From GCA-2731375 sp964590195 (GTDB lineage Bacteria; Pseudomonadota; Alphaproteobacteria; GCA-2731375): 64,000 nt of DNA. The notes below the pieces were generated by a model, which did not search any database, had not been told where the DNA came from, and saw only the letters and a program-made list of their open reading frames with translations. Each line of letters starts with the position of its first letter. Position 1 is the first letter of the stretch. Below, one piece after another: positions 52,363 to 61,495 of this stretch. A program made the translations under genes and the position numbers. The stretch spans positions 186,001-250,000 of the forward strand of contig CAZPWJ010000001.1 of assembly GCA_964590195.1 (NCBI GenBank), written 5' to 3'.

Positions 52363-53748
52363 GTGCAATATATTTCGACCCGTGGCCAAGCGCCCGACCT
52401 GGCGTTCTCGGACGTCCTGCTGACCGGGCTGGCCCGAGACGGCGGCCTGTACGTGCCCGGCAGCTGGCCGCAATTGAGCCATACGGATCTGAAGGCCTTG
52501 GCGGGCTTGCCCTATGCCGAGGCCGCGGCGCGGATCCTGCAGCCGTTCATGGCCGGTGTCGCGGCTGACGAATTGCTGGAGATGACCTCGGCGGCCTATG
52601 CCGGTTTCGCGGATCCAGCCGTGGTGCCCTTGCGGCAACTGTCCGAGGGTCAATGGTTGATGGAGCTGTTCCACGGCCCCACCCTGGCCTTCAAGGATTT
52701 GGCCATGCAGTTGCTGGGGCGTCTGTTCGACCGAGAATTGGCACGGCGGCAACAACGCATCACCATCGTTGGCGCCACATCGGGCGATACCGGTTCCGCC
52801 GCGATCGAGGCGTGCCGGGACCGCGAGGCCATCGACATATTTATTCTGCACCCCGAGGGCCGGGTGTCCGAAGTACAGCGCCGGCAGATGACCACGGTGC
52901 TGTCGGACAACGTGCATAACATCGCCATTCAAGGCACCTTCGACGATTGTCAGGCCTTGGTAAAGGGCACCTTCAACGATCTGGCCTTTCGTGACGAGGT
53001 CGCCCTGTCGGCGGTGAATTCCATCAACTGGGCCCGCGTGGTGGCCCAGGTGGTCTATTACATCACCTCCGCCATCGCCGTCGGCGCGCCTGAAAAGGCG
53101 GTCAGTTTCGCCGTGCCCACGGGCAATTTCGGCTGTGTCTTCGCTGGCTATGGTGCCGCCAGGATGGGCCTGCCGATCGAGAAACTTATCGTCTCCACCA
53201 ACCGCAACGACATCCTGTACCGCTTCTTTCAAACCGGCGCCTACCGCACGGACGAGGTTTTCGCCACGCAAAGCCCGTCCATGGATATTCAGGTCGCTAG
53301 TAATTTTGAACGGCTGCTGTTTGATCTGGCGGGCCGCGATGGCGCCGTCATTCGCGGGCAAATGCAGGAATTGGAAGAGCACGGCGGCTTCGAGGTTTCG
53401 CCCGAAACCTTGGCCCAGGCGCACGAACTGTTCCTCTCGCACCGGGTGGACGAGGCGGCGACCACGGCCACCATCGCCGAGGTCTTCGAGGAAAGCGGTG
53501 TTGTCATCGACCCACATACCGCCGTCGGCCTGCGCGCGGCCCGCGACTTGATGCCGGATGGTCCGGTGATCACCCTGGCCACGGCCCATCCGGCGAAATT
53601 TCCCGAGGCGGTGGAAAAGGCCTGCGGCCAGCGCCCCGCATTGCCAGCGCATATGGCGGACCTATATGAACGGGAGGAGCGCTGCGCCGTTCTGCCCAAT
53701 GACCTAGACGTCTTGCAGGATCACATCCGCGGCCTGCGCCGCGCATAA
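52363..53748 (+). CDS. thrC: Threonine synthase
   Basis: 461-aa PLP enzyme that makes threonine from O-phosphohomoserine. Seen: VQYISTRGQAP, the PLP Lys111 in FHGPTLAFKDLAMQ, ATSGDTGSAAIEACRD and FAVPTGNFGCVFAGYGA. Start is GTG at 52363 with GGAGAG eight bases upstream. Linkage of thrC to cox and M16 genes is common in alphaproteobacteria. Confidence 0.96.
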   Translation: MQYISTRGQAPDLAFSDVLLTGLARDGGLYVPGSWPQLSHTDLKALAGLPYAEAAARILQPFMAGVAADELLEMTSAAYAGFADPAVVPLRQLSEGQWLMELFHGPTLAFKDLAMQLLGRLFDRELARRQQRITIVGATSGDTGSAAIEACRDREAIDIFILHPEGRVSEVQRRQMTTVLSDNVHNIAIQGTFDDCQALVKGTFNDLAFRDEVALSAVNSINWARVVAQVVYYITSAIAVGAPEKAVSFAVPTGNFGCVFAGYGAARMGLPIEKLIVSTNRNDILYRFFQTGAYRTDEVFATQSPSMDIQVASNFERLLFDLAGRDGAVIRGQMQELEEHGGFEVSPETLAQAHELFLSHRVDEAATTATIAEVFEESGVVIDPHTAVGLRAARDLMPDGPVITLATAHPAKFPEAVEKACGQRPALPAHMADLYEREERCAVLPNDLDVLQDHIRGLRRA

Positions 53749-53782
53749 TTGACCGTGCAAAATTAGGGGACTTGAAAACACC

Positions 53783-55048
53783 GTGACCGTGAAAATGACC
53801 ACCCTGGCCAATGGCCTGCGGGTAATTTCCGAAGGCCGGGAAGGTCTGCAGACCACCGCCGTCGGCGTCTGGGTCGATGCCGGAGCCCGCTACGAGACCA
53901 TCGCCAACAACGGCGTCGCCCATATGCTGGAGCATATGGCCTTCAAGGGTACGGAAAGCCGCAGCGCCCAGGACATCGCCGTGGAAATCGAGAGCGTCGG
54001 CGGCCACCTGAACGCTTATACCTCGCGCGAACATACGGCCTATTTCGTCCGGGTTCTGAAGGAAGACCTGGCCCTGAGCGTGGATATTCTGGCGGATATT
54101 CTGCAACGCTCCACATTTGCCGAGGAGGAACTGGAGCGTGAGCGCGCGGTGGTTATTCAGGAAATCGGCCAGTCGGAAGATACCCCCGACGACATCATCT
54201 TTGACCGCCTGCAGGAAGTCTCGTTTCCCGATCAAGCGCTGGGCCGCTCGATCCTGGGCCCGGTCGAGGGCGTCGCCAACATGGGCCGCGAGGTGCTGTT
54301 CGATTTCATGGGGCAGCATTACGCCGCCTCGCGCCTGTTGCTCTGTGCCGCCGGCGCGGTTGATCATGACGCTCTGGTAGCCTTGGCCGAACAGCATTTC
54401 GGCGGCCTGCGCACCGGTGCGCACAATCCGTTCGAGACGGCGACCTTTCAGGGTGGCGAGCGGCGCGACGAGCGAGAGTTGGAACAAGTTCATTTCGCCC
54501 TGGCCCTGCCGGCGCTGACCTATGACGATGACGATTTCTACCCCATGCAGGTGATGTCGACGGTGCTGGGCGGGGGCATGTCCTCTCGTCTGTTCCAGGA
54601 AGTACGCGAACGACGGGGCCTGTGTTATTCCATCTTCTGCTTTGCCTCGTCGTACAAGGATTGCGGCGCCTTTACCGTTTATGCCGGCACCGGGGCCGGT
54701 CAGGTCGGCGAACTGGTGCCGGTGATTTGTGATGAAATGCTGCGCCTGCGCGGCGATGCGGCGGAGGACGAGGTGGCCCGCGCCCGCAATCAGCTTAAGG
54801 CCGGGACACTGATGTCCCTGGAAAGCTCCGCCGCGCGGGTGGAACAACTGGCCCGGCAGACCCTGGTTTTTGGCCGCCAGATCCCCATCGAGGAGCTGAT
54901 TGCGAAGATCGATGCCGTCGATGTGGCGGCCGTCCGCCGGGTCGCCGAGCGCATCACATCGATGGGCAGCCCCGCCGTCGCCGCGCTTGGTCCCATCGCG
55001 GGCCTTGCCAGTCAGGCCGAAATTGCGGCAAGGTTCGCCAAGGGCTAA
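53783..55048 (+). CDS. M16-family zinc peptidase (mitochondrial processing peptidase-like)
   Basis: 421-aa pitrilysin-family protein. The inverted zinc motif HMLEH (residues 47-51) and the downstream Glu in RAVVIQEIGQSEDTPDD are intact, so it is the catalytic type. Also seen: FKGTESRSAQDIA and GGHLNAYTSREHT. This is the bacterial relative of the mitochondrial processing peptidase beta subunit. GTG start at 53783 with weak ribosome-binding context (AGGGGACTTG). Confidence 0.93.
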   Translation: MTVKMTTLANGLRVISEGREGLQTTAVGVWVDAGARYETIANNGVAHMLEHMAFKGTESRSAQDIAVEIESVGGHLNAYTSREHTAYFVRVLKEDLALSVDILADILQRSTFAEEELERERAVVIQEIGQSEDTPDDIIFDRLQEVSFPDQALGRSILGPVEGVANMGREVLFDFMGQHYAASRLLLCAAGAVDHDALVALAEQHFGGLRTGAHNPFETATFQGGERRDERELEQVHFALALPALTYDDDDFYPMQVMSTVLGGGMSSRLFQEVRERRGLCYSIFCFASSYKDCGAFTVYAGTGAGQVGELVPVICDEMLRLRGDAAEDEVARARNQLKAGTLMSLESSAARVEQLARQTLVFGRQIPIEELIAKIDAVDVAAVRRVAERITSMGSPAVAALGPIAGLASQAEIAARFAKG

Positions 55049-55095
55049 TTCGTGCGGCCCGAAAACGGGTGGCGAAATCTTAATGGATCGGCAAC

Positions 55096-55686
55096 GTGTC
55101 TGCATTTCTGCGTAACCCACCATGGCTTGGCAGTCCGCCTACGTTGAAGGGCGCCCGGATTTATCTGCGCGCGCCGCAGTTGTCGGATTGGTCCGAATGG
55201 GCCCGCCTGCGTGCCGCCTCGCGCGATTTTCTAACGCCGTGGGAGCCGACCTGGCTGGAGGACGAACTGACCCGCAATGCCTATCGCCGCCGGCTGCGCC
55301 GCTATTCCCGCGATGCCCGCGATGGAGTCGGTTACGCCTTTTTCGTTTTCCGCCGCGAGGACGACAGCCTGCTGGGCGGTATCACCTTGTCCAATGTGCG
55401 CCGCGGCGTCACACAGTCCTGTTCCATGGGTTACTGGATGGGTCAGCAATATGCCGGCCAGGGCCTGATGCAGGATGCGGTCACCACGTCGCTGTCCTTT
55501 GTCTTTGACGAGTTGGGACTGCATCGATTGGAAGCCGCCTGTCTGCCCCATAACGAGGCCTCGACCACGGTGCTGCTGAAGACGGGTTTTCAGAAGGAAG
55601 GCCATGCGCGCAAGTATCTGCGTATAAATGGCAAGTGGAGCGACCATACCCTGTTCGCCATGCTGCAAAGCGACCGCAGAGACTAG
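55096..55686 (+). CDS. GNAT-family N-acetyltransferase (RimJ-like)
   Basis: 196-aa acetyltransferase. Seen: the RimJ-type opening GARIYLRAPQLSDWSEWA, GITLSNVRRGVTQSCSMGYWMG, acetyl-CoA loop QYAGQGLMQDAV and HRLEAACLPHNEASTTVLLKTGF, with FQKEGHARKYLRINGKW at the end. Probably acetylates a protein N-terminus. GTG start at 55096. A DUF167 gene follows within 15 bp. Confidence 0.9.
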   Translation: MSAFLRNPPWLGSPPTLKGARIYLRAPQLSDWSEWARLRAASRDFLTPWEPTWLEDELTRNAYRRRLRRYSRDARDGVGYAFFVFRREDDSLLGGITLSNVRRGVTQSCSMGYWMGQQYAGQGLMQDAVTTSLSFVFDELGLHRLEAACLPHNEASTTVLLKTGFQKEGHARKYLRINGKWSDHTLFAMLQSDRRD

Positions 55687-55700
55687 CTCCCGCGCCGGTG

Positions 55701-56015
55701 ATGCCGTTCAAGGTAACCAGGGACGGGCTCGTGATCGCGATACGGCTGCGCCCCGGTGCCTCAGCCAACCGAATAGACGGCGTCCAAGCCATGGCCGATG
55801 GCGGCCAGCGCCTTTGTCTGCGGGTGACGGCGGTGCCGGAAAAGGGAAAGGCCAATCAGGCCATGATAAAACTGCTGGCAAAGGCCTGGCATGTGCCGCG
55901 CGGCGGCCTTACGGTCGTGGCCGGCGCCAAACAGCGCAACAAATCCCTGCTGCTGCAAGGCGGCGGCGCGGCGGAATTAGAGAAGCTGGAAAATTGGTCG
56001 AAGAACCAGAATTAG
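55701..56015 (+). CDS. DUF167 family protein (YggU-like)
   Basis: 104-aa small soluble protein. Seen: IAIRLRPGASANRIDG and VTAVPEKGKANQAMIKLLAKAW, the family core. Function unknown. ATG at 55701; its stop overlaps the convergent PAS-GGDEF-EAL stop by three bases. Last gene of the long cox-thrC plus-strand run. Confidence 0.9.
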   Translation: MPFKVTRDGLVIAIRLRPGASANRIDGVQAMADGGQRLCLRVTAVPEKGKANQAMIKLLAKAWHVPRGGLTVVAGAKQRNKSLLLQGGGAAELEKLENWSKNQN

Positions 56016-57730
56016 TCGCTCGGCACCATGTGCAGGTTGGGCGCCTCCCAAGGGCGTTCGATGACCGGCGCGCCAAAGTGATAGCCCTGTAGGTATTTGA
56101 CGCCGCGGTCGCGCAGGGCCTGGGCCTCTTCTTCGGTTTCCACGCATTCACCGACCACATCGGCATTGAAGCCGTCGGCCAGATCCAGCAAGGTTTGCAC
56201 GAACAACTGGTTTTCCTTGTTCTCGTGCAGGTCCTTGACGAACTGCCCGTCGATTTTCACGATATCGACCGACAGCGCCTTCAAATGCCGGTAGGAGGTA
56301 TAGCCGGCGCCGAAATCATCCAGTGCGATGCGGCAACCCAGATCCCGCAGCTTGTTGGCGAAGCGGGCGGTTTCCTCGAAATCCATCATGGCCACGGTTT
56401 CGGTGATTTCGAATATCAGGCGGTCGGCAACGCTGGAATGGATATGCACCAGGGACAGCAGGTGATCCAGGGTCGAGGGGTCGGTCGCCGACATGCCTGA
56501 AACGTTAACCGCCAGATGAATGTCCTTAACCTGCTCCATCTCCAGCAGGGCCATTTCCAATGTGTGTTTGTCCAAACGGCGGATCAGGCCCAGCTTTTCA
56601 ACCACGGGAATAAACAGACCGGCAGGAACCAGTTCGCCATTCTCGTTCAGCATGCGCAACAGGCATTCGTACAATTGGGTTTCACCGCTGGCACTATCGA
56701 CGATGGGTTGCACCGCGAATGTCAGGCGGCCGTCCTTCATGGCCCGCATGACCGCATCGCCGGTTGCCAGGGATTTACGCCGGGCAGCGTCACGGTTGGC
56801 CGAGCCGCGGTGCAGCACGAAACGGTCCCGCCCCTGCGATTTGGCTTTTGACAAGGCTTCTTCTGCCCGTCCCATGGCTTCGCGGCTGTTGGCGCCGTCC
56901 TTTGGCAGTAGCGCGCCGCCGATGGACAGGGAAACCGATAGCGGGCCGGCCTCGCTGATAATTTCCCGTTGCCGCGCGGCGAAGAGAATTTTGTCCGCCA
57001 CTTTGCGCATTTCCACATCCGTGGCGCCGGGCAAGATCAGGCCAAATTGATTGCCGCCCGCCCGTCCGATGATGTCTCCGACCTGGGTGCAATTCTCCAC
57101 CCGCTTGCCGATCTCGATGATGGCGGTATCCGCGATGTCGAAACCATAGGCGTCATTGATCAGGCCCAGGCGGTCTATATTGATCAAAAGATACGCCGCG
57201 GTTGTGCCCTCGTCGCGGCAATCCTGTAAAACGTCGTCCAAGGCCTCTTGCAGGCGGGCCCGGTGCAGATGGCCGGTCAGGGCGTCATAAAAGGCCATCC
57301 GTTCCAATTCAGCCTCACGCACCTTCCAGGGCGTTATTACGCGCATGACGCCATGAAAGCGGGTCGCATTGCCATTGCCATCCAGCTCAATGCTGCCGCG
57401 CTCGTCGATCCATTCGAAACCGCCGTCGGAGCGGCGCAGCTTATATTCGCAGGCATAGGCAGTGCCGTCATCAAGCAGGCGGGAGAGCGCAATGGCCCGT
57501 CCGGGCAGGTCATCGGGAGAAATGCGCTGCTGCATTTGGGCGCCTTGGCTCGGCACATCTGAATCGTTCAGGCCCAAGGCCTCGGCCGCGCCGCCAGACC
57601 ATTCCATTTGGTCGGCGATGATATCCCAGCAATAGACCGCACCACCGGCGGCGGTGATGGACCGCGCCAATAATTCGTTATCCCAAGCCGGAATGCTATC
57701 CGTGGTCGTTTTCAGCGAAACGGTTCCCAT
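56012..57730 (-). CDS. PAS-GGDEF-EAL c-di-GMP phosphodiesterase with degenerate GGDEF
   Basis: 572 aa from ATG 57730 (ATG 57778 and 57811 are alternatives). A PAS domain (about 20-140) is followed by a GGDEF domain whose signature is GGNQF (225-229) instead of GGDEF, and whose I-site RxxD position reads QVGD, so cyclase activity and product inhibition are unlikely. The EAL domain keeps the Glu of its signature (written ECL, residue 355), LAVNVSG, FEITET, DDFGAGYTS, VKIDG and LQGYHFG, so phosphodiesterase activity is likely. The GGDEF may bind GTP to regulate the EAL domain. Confidence 0.92.
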   Translation of the reverse strand: MGTVSLKTTTDSIPAWDNELLARSITAAGGAVYCWDIIADQMEWSGGAAEALGLNDSDVPSQGAQMQQRISPDDLPGRAIALSRLLDDGTAYACEYKLRRSDGGFEWIDERGSIELDGNGNATRFHGVMRVITPWKVREAELERMAFYDALTGHLHRARLQEALDDVLQDCRDEGTTAAYLLINIDRLGLINDAYGFDIADTAIIEIGKRVENCTQVGDIIGRAGGNQFGLILPGATDVEMRKVADKILFAARQREIISEAGPLSVSLSIGGALLPKDGANSREAMGRAEEALSKAKSQGRDRFVLHRGSANRDAARRKSLATGDAVMRAMKDGRLTFAVQPIVDSASGETQLYECLLRMLNENGELVPAGLFIPVVEKLGLIRRLDKHTLEMALLEMEQVKDIHLAVNVSGMSATDPSTLDHLLSLVHIHSSVADRLIFEITETVAMMDFEETARFANKLRDLGCRIALDDFGAGYTSYRHLKALSVDIVKIDGQFVKDLHENKENQLFVQTLLDLADGFNADVVGECVETEEEAQALRDRGVKYLQGYHFGAPVIERPWEAPNLHMVPSD

Positions 57731-57871
57731 GCTCTTCACATTTCTATAGATCGCGCCTACTGCGCTACCAGTTGCCATAAACCTAACGGAATAGGTGTTA
57801 AGAAATCCCAAATGCCGATAGTTAATGGACTATGGCTTGGGCACGCCTCGTGACCGGTTCCGAAAACGGCC

Positions 57872-58579
57872 TCAATCGGCAAATCGAAGGCGCGATAATT
57901 CCCGCAGTAAATATGCCAATAGGTTGACCACGAGAGAAACCATCAGCAGCACCACGCCCAAGCCCAGTGCCTTGGCCAGGTCGCCTTTGCTGGCTTCCAA
58001 CGCGATGGTCGTGGTCATGACGCGGGTGACGTGATCAATATTGCCGCCCACGATCATCACCGCCCCGACTTCAGCCGTGGCGCGCCCGAAACCGGCCAGA
58101 ACCGCTGTCAAAAGAGCGAACCGGCCGTCCCACAGCAAGACTGAAAGCTGGCCCAGGGGCGGTACGCCGAGGGATTGCAGCTGTTCACGGTATTCCAGCC
58201 ACATGCCTTCCATTACCTGACGGCTCAGGGCGGCGATTATCGGCAATACCAGAACAAATTGCGCGATCACCATGGCCGTGGGTGTAAACAGCAGACCAAG
58301 GGCACCAAACGGGCCGGCCCGCGACAATAACAAATAGACCACCAGGCCCACGACCACCGGGGGCAGGCCCATCAGGGCATTCAACAAGACCACCAAAACC
58401 CGCCGGCCCGGAAAACGAAACAGAGCGGTGACGGCGCCGATCGGCAGCCCGATGACGGTGGCGATGGCGACGGCAGTCAGGCTGACCTGCAGGGACAAGA
58501 TGATGATACCGCGAAGATAATCATCGCCTTGGCTCAATAGTGCGAATGAGGCGCTCAGCGCCGGCCAGAATTCACTCAT
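57872..58579 (-). CDS. ABC transporter permease, tungstate (TupB) type
   Basis: 235-aa permease with about six TM helices. The coupling helix region EVGAVMIVGGNIDHVTRVMTTTIAL is characteristic of TupB/WtpB tungstate permeases. ATG at 58579, with a GTG at 58585 as alternative. No TupA binding protein or TupC ATPase lies in the window, so the complex is either completed elsewhere or the gene is an orphan. Minus strand, after the two deacetylase genes. Confidence 0.85.
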   Translation of the reverse strand: MSEFWPALSASFALLSQGDDYLRGIIILSLQVSLTAVAIATVIGLPIGAVTALFRFPGRRVLVVLLNALMGLPPVVVGLVVYLLLSRAGPFGALGLLFTPTAMVIAQFVLVLPIIAALSRQVMEGMWLEYREQLQSLGVPPLGQLSVLLWDGRFALLTAVLAGFGRATAEVGAVMIVGGNIDHVTRVMTTTIALEASKGDLAKALGLGVVLLMVSLVVNLLAYLLRELSRLRFAD

Positions 58580-58589
58580 AGGCACTCGC

Positions 58590-59531
58590 TCATGGTGTTT
58601 GCGCCGGCGGGGCTATTTGCGCCCGGAAGCTGTCGGCGATGTCGCCGGCGGTGGCAAACCACAGCCCCTCCATCTCCGAGAGGTGGCTCAGGATTTGATC
58701 CAGGTAGCGGATACGCTGCGGTTGTCCGATCACCCAGGGGTGCAGCCCAAGGCTCATCATGCGGGCGCCGCCGCCGCCGTCATCGCCGCCGGCGCTGTCC
58801 TGGTGCAGCCGGTCGGCGGCTTCGCACACCATCTGACCATAACGCGGCGCGGTCAGCTGACGCAGCGCCATCAATGTTCCGTCGTCCCATTCCACATGAT
58901 AGGGCAGGGATACCAGGGGCGGCGCCAGGGTCAGCCAATAGGGTTGGTCGTCATTGGGCCAATCAGCCAGATAATCGGCCCCGGCGGTGGCCAGCAACTG
59001 CGGTGTACGCGGGCTTTCACCAAAATCCTGGCCAATCCAGCCGACCCGGTCGGCGCCGCTGCTTTGCCGGATTTCGGCCATGGCGCCGTGGATCAGATCT
59101 TCTTCCTGGCTCAGGCTCATTTGCGAATTGATCATGCGGGTGGCGTGGCTGCCGTGGGCCGCGATCTCGTAACCTCGGCGCAGACATTCCTCGATCAACC
59201 CAGGCCTTTCCCGGCACAGTGCACTGTTGGCGGCCACGGTGACCGGCACGGAATAGCGGTCGAGGACATCAAGAATCCGAAAGACGCCGACCCGATTGCC
59301 GTATTCCCGTGTCGAGTAGGTGCGGTAGTCGGGAAAAAAATTACCAAATTCGCCCCTGAACCGGCCATCGCGGAGGGCGGTGGCGGGAGGCTGCAATTCC
59401 CATTGTTCCAGATGCAAAACAATCCATATGGCCAGCCGTTTTTTGCCGGGCCAGGCCAGCTTCGGCCGGGTTGGCAGGGCGGAATAGGGGTAAAGGGCGT
59501 GGTCCATGCCTGGCAGGCGCTTCTCAGCCAT
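58590..59531 (-). CDS. Polysaccharide deacetylase family protein (PuuE-like), second copy
   Basis: 313 aa. Seen: RLAIWIVLHLEQWE, REYGNRVGVFRILDVLD, GYEIAAHGSHATRM and SLGLHPWVIGQPQRIRYLDQIL, the last shared closely with its neighbour. The family includes PuuE allantoinases and chitooligosaccharide deacetylases. ATG at 59531 overlaps the upstream stop (ATGGCTGA) and has GGAGG eight bases before it, so translation is coupled. Substrate unknown. Confidence 0.88.
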   Translation of the reverse strand: MAEKRLPGMDHALYPYSALPTRPKLAWPGKKRLAIWIVLHLEQWELQPPATALRDGRFRGEFGNFFPDYRTYSTREYGNRVGVFRILDVLDRYSVPVTVAANSALCRERPGLIEECLRRGYEIAAHGSHATRMINSQMSLSQEEDLIHGAMAEIRQSSGADRVGWIGQDFGESPRTPQLLATAGADYLADWPNDDQPYWLTLAPPLVSLPYHVEWDDGTLMALRQLTAPRYGQMVCEAADRLHQDSAGGDDGGGGARMMSLGLHPWVIGQPQRIRYLDQILSHLSEMEGLWFATAGDIADSFRAQIAPPAQTP

Positions 59532-60432
59532 CGCCATCGCCTCCAGCCAAATGCGCCGTGACCCGGTCCCACATTTCGGCGTAGTACCAATCGGCGATCT
59601 GCTCGCCCGTGGCTTGCCAGACGCCATCGTGGGAGAGGACATAGTCCAGCATTTTCTCCAAATAGCCGATGCGGTGGGGCTGTCCCATCATATAGGGATG
59701 CAGGGCCAGGCACATGATGCGGGGCTGATCCGCGCCCTCGGCGTACACCGTATCGAAATAGTCCCGCACCATGACCAGGAAATCATCGGCTTCCTGGGCC
59801 CGGTTATGCAGCACGGCGTCGTTCAGTTCCATGGAATAGGGCACCGTTAAAAGCCGCCCCTGGCGCACATTCAATGGCCCCGGCTGGTCGTCGTGAACCC
59901 AATCGGCGTAATATTTGATGCCCGCCTCGGCCACCAGATCGGGTGTGTTCAGGGTGTGGGAGGCGGCGGGCGAGAACCAGCCGGGCAACTGCCTACCCGT
60001 CAGGCGGCGATAGGTCTCGACGCACTCCTCGATGATCGCCCGCTCGTCCCCTTCGTCCAGGCCCCACAGATACTGGGTGTTGTACATGCCGTGGCACAAG
60101 ACATCCCATTTCCGCGCCTCGCAGGCCGCCATGATCTCCGGATAATGCTCAAACACACTCAGATTGAGCGAAACCGTGCAGCGCACATCGAAATGGTCCA
60201 TCACATCGAACATGCGCCATAGTCCGACCCGGTTGCCATAGTCCTTGATGCCATAGCCCAGGATGTCCGGATGGGGCATGCGCGGCCAGGGATCGCGGAT
60301 ACGCACGGGATCGGGCAGATATTCGTAATGCTCGATATTCGGACAGACCCACAGCGCCACCCGCGCCCCGTTTGGCAGCCGCAAGCGGGGCCTGTCATTG
60401 ATCGGTGAGTAGGTTAAACGTTCCTGGGCCAT
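59524..60432 (-). CDS. Polysaccharide deacetylase family protein (PuuE-like), first copy
   Basis: 302 aa. Seen: RVALWVCPNIEHYEYLP, GYGIKDYGNRVGLWRMFDVMD, KWDVLCHGMYNTQYL and CLALHPYMMGQPHRIGYLEKML. Same family as the downstream gene but clearly diverged. ATG at 60432 fits the family; a longer frame to 60519 overlaps the divergent promoter region. Divergent from two SMP-30 genes, suggesting one pathway. Confidence 0.9.
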   Translation of the reverse strand: MAQERLTYSPINDRPRLRLPNGARVALWVCPNIEHYEYLPDPVRIRDPWPRMPHPDILGYGIKDYGNRVGLWRMFDVMDHFDVRCTVSLNLSVFEHYPEIMAACEARKWDVLCHGMYNTQYLWGLDEGDERAIIEECVETYRRLTGRQLPGWFSPAASHTLNTPDLVAEAGIKYYADWVHDDQPGPLNVRQGRLLTVPYSMELNDAVLHNRAQEADDFLVMVRDYFDTVYAEGADQPRIMCLALHPYMMGQPHRIGYLEKMLDYVLSHDGVWQATGEQIADWYYAEMWDRVTAHLAGGDGDG

Positions 60433-60521
60433 GGGGCCGATCTTGCCATAGGGTTGAGCCAGACCCAAGTGCTGGGCACAATGGCGTTGCGATTTTCCCG
60501 CCAACCATGCTGGAGCCAACC

Positions 60522-61460
60522 ATGTATCCCGAAGTCACGGTAATCGAGCCCACGGTCTTTGCCGAAGTGCCCGAGGAATTACAATTCTGGGACCGGGATT
60601 GCTATCTGTCACGGGATGTCTTTCGCGGCCGGCCCCTTGGCTCGTTCCTGGAGGGCCCCTCGTTCGACCTGGACGGAAACCTGTATGTGGTAGATATCGC
60701 CCATGGCCGCATATTCCGGATTTCCGAAAGCGGCGAATTCGATGTGGTGGCCGACTATGACGGCAACCCCAATGGTCTGAAAATCCACCAGGACGGCCGT
60801 ATTTTCGTGGCCGACAAAACCAACGGCATTCTCGAAATCGATCCGGTGAACGGCAAGGTTTCGGTGCGCCTCGGGCCCGATGATATTGCCGGCTATAAAG
60901 GGCTGAACGATTTGTTCTTCGCCTCCAATGGCGATCTGTACTTTACCGACATGGGCGCGACCGGGCTGGAGGATGCCTCCGGCCGGGTTTTCCGCTGGGA
61001 CAGCAAGGGTCAACTGCATTGCCTGATCGATAACGTGCCCGGCCCCAACGGTTTGGTGATGGACCCGGAAGAAACCCAGCTTTACCTGGCCGTGACCCGG
61101 GTCAACGGGGTCTGGCGCATGCCGTTCCGCCAGGACGGCAGTGTCAACCGGGTCGGCCTGTTCTGCCAATTGGTCGGCGGCATGGGCCCGGATGGCATGG
61201 CCATGGACGTGGAAGGGAATTTGAGCATGGCGCATTTCGGCTTTGGCGCCGTCTGGCTGTTCTCGGCCCTGGGTCTGCCGCTTTACAAGATCCCCGATCC
61301 CGAAGGCAGTCTGGCGACCACCAATGTCGCCTATGGCGGCCCCGATAACCGATCCCTGTTCATTACCTCGTCCCTTAGCGGCAAAATCCTGCGGGCGGAG
61401 TTGCCGGTCCCCGGCCAGCCCATGTTCTCTGGTGCCGGCGCCAAAGTTGACGCACAATAG
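60522..61460 (+). CDS. SMP-30/gluconolactonase family protein, first tandem copy
   Basis: 312-aa six-bladed beta-propeller lactonase. Metal ligands of the family are present: Glu44 (FLEGPSFDLDGN), an Asn in PGPNGLVMDPEE and an Asp in GPDGMAMDVEGN. Expected to hydrolyse a sugar or aromatic lactone with Ca or Zn. ATG at 60522 has GGAG upstream. The next gene is a close paralog, so this is a tandem duplication. C-terminus is slightly longer than the paralog. Confidence 0.92.
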   Translation: MYPEVTVIEPTVFAEVPEELQFWDRDCYLSRDVFRGRPLGSFLEGPSFDLDGNLYVVDIAHGRIFRISESGEFDVVADYDGNPNGLKIHQDGRIFVADKTNGILEIDPVNGKVSVRLGPDDIAGYKGLNDLFFASNGDLYFTDMGATGLEDASGRVFRWDSKGQLHCLIDNVPGPNGLVMDPEETQLYLAVTRVNGVWRMPFRQDGSVNRVGLFCQLVGGMGPDGMAMDVEGNLSMAHFGFGAVWLFSALGLPLYKIPDPEGSLATTNVAYGGPDNRSLFITSSLSGKILRAELPVPGQPMFSGAGAKVDAQ

Positions 61461-61495
61461 CCGAACGATTTCATCCAACCCGCCGGAGCCCCAGC

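Noticed and set aside
53570..55123. Long minus-strand open frame (about 517 codons)
   Set aside because: Antisense to the M16 peptidase and thrC genes; no recognisable domain.
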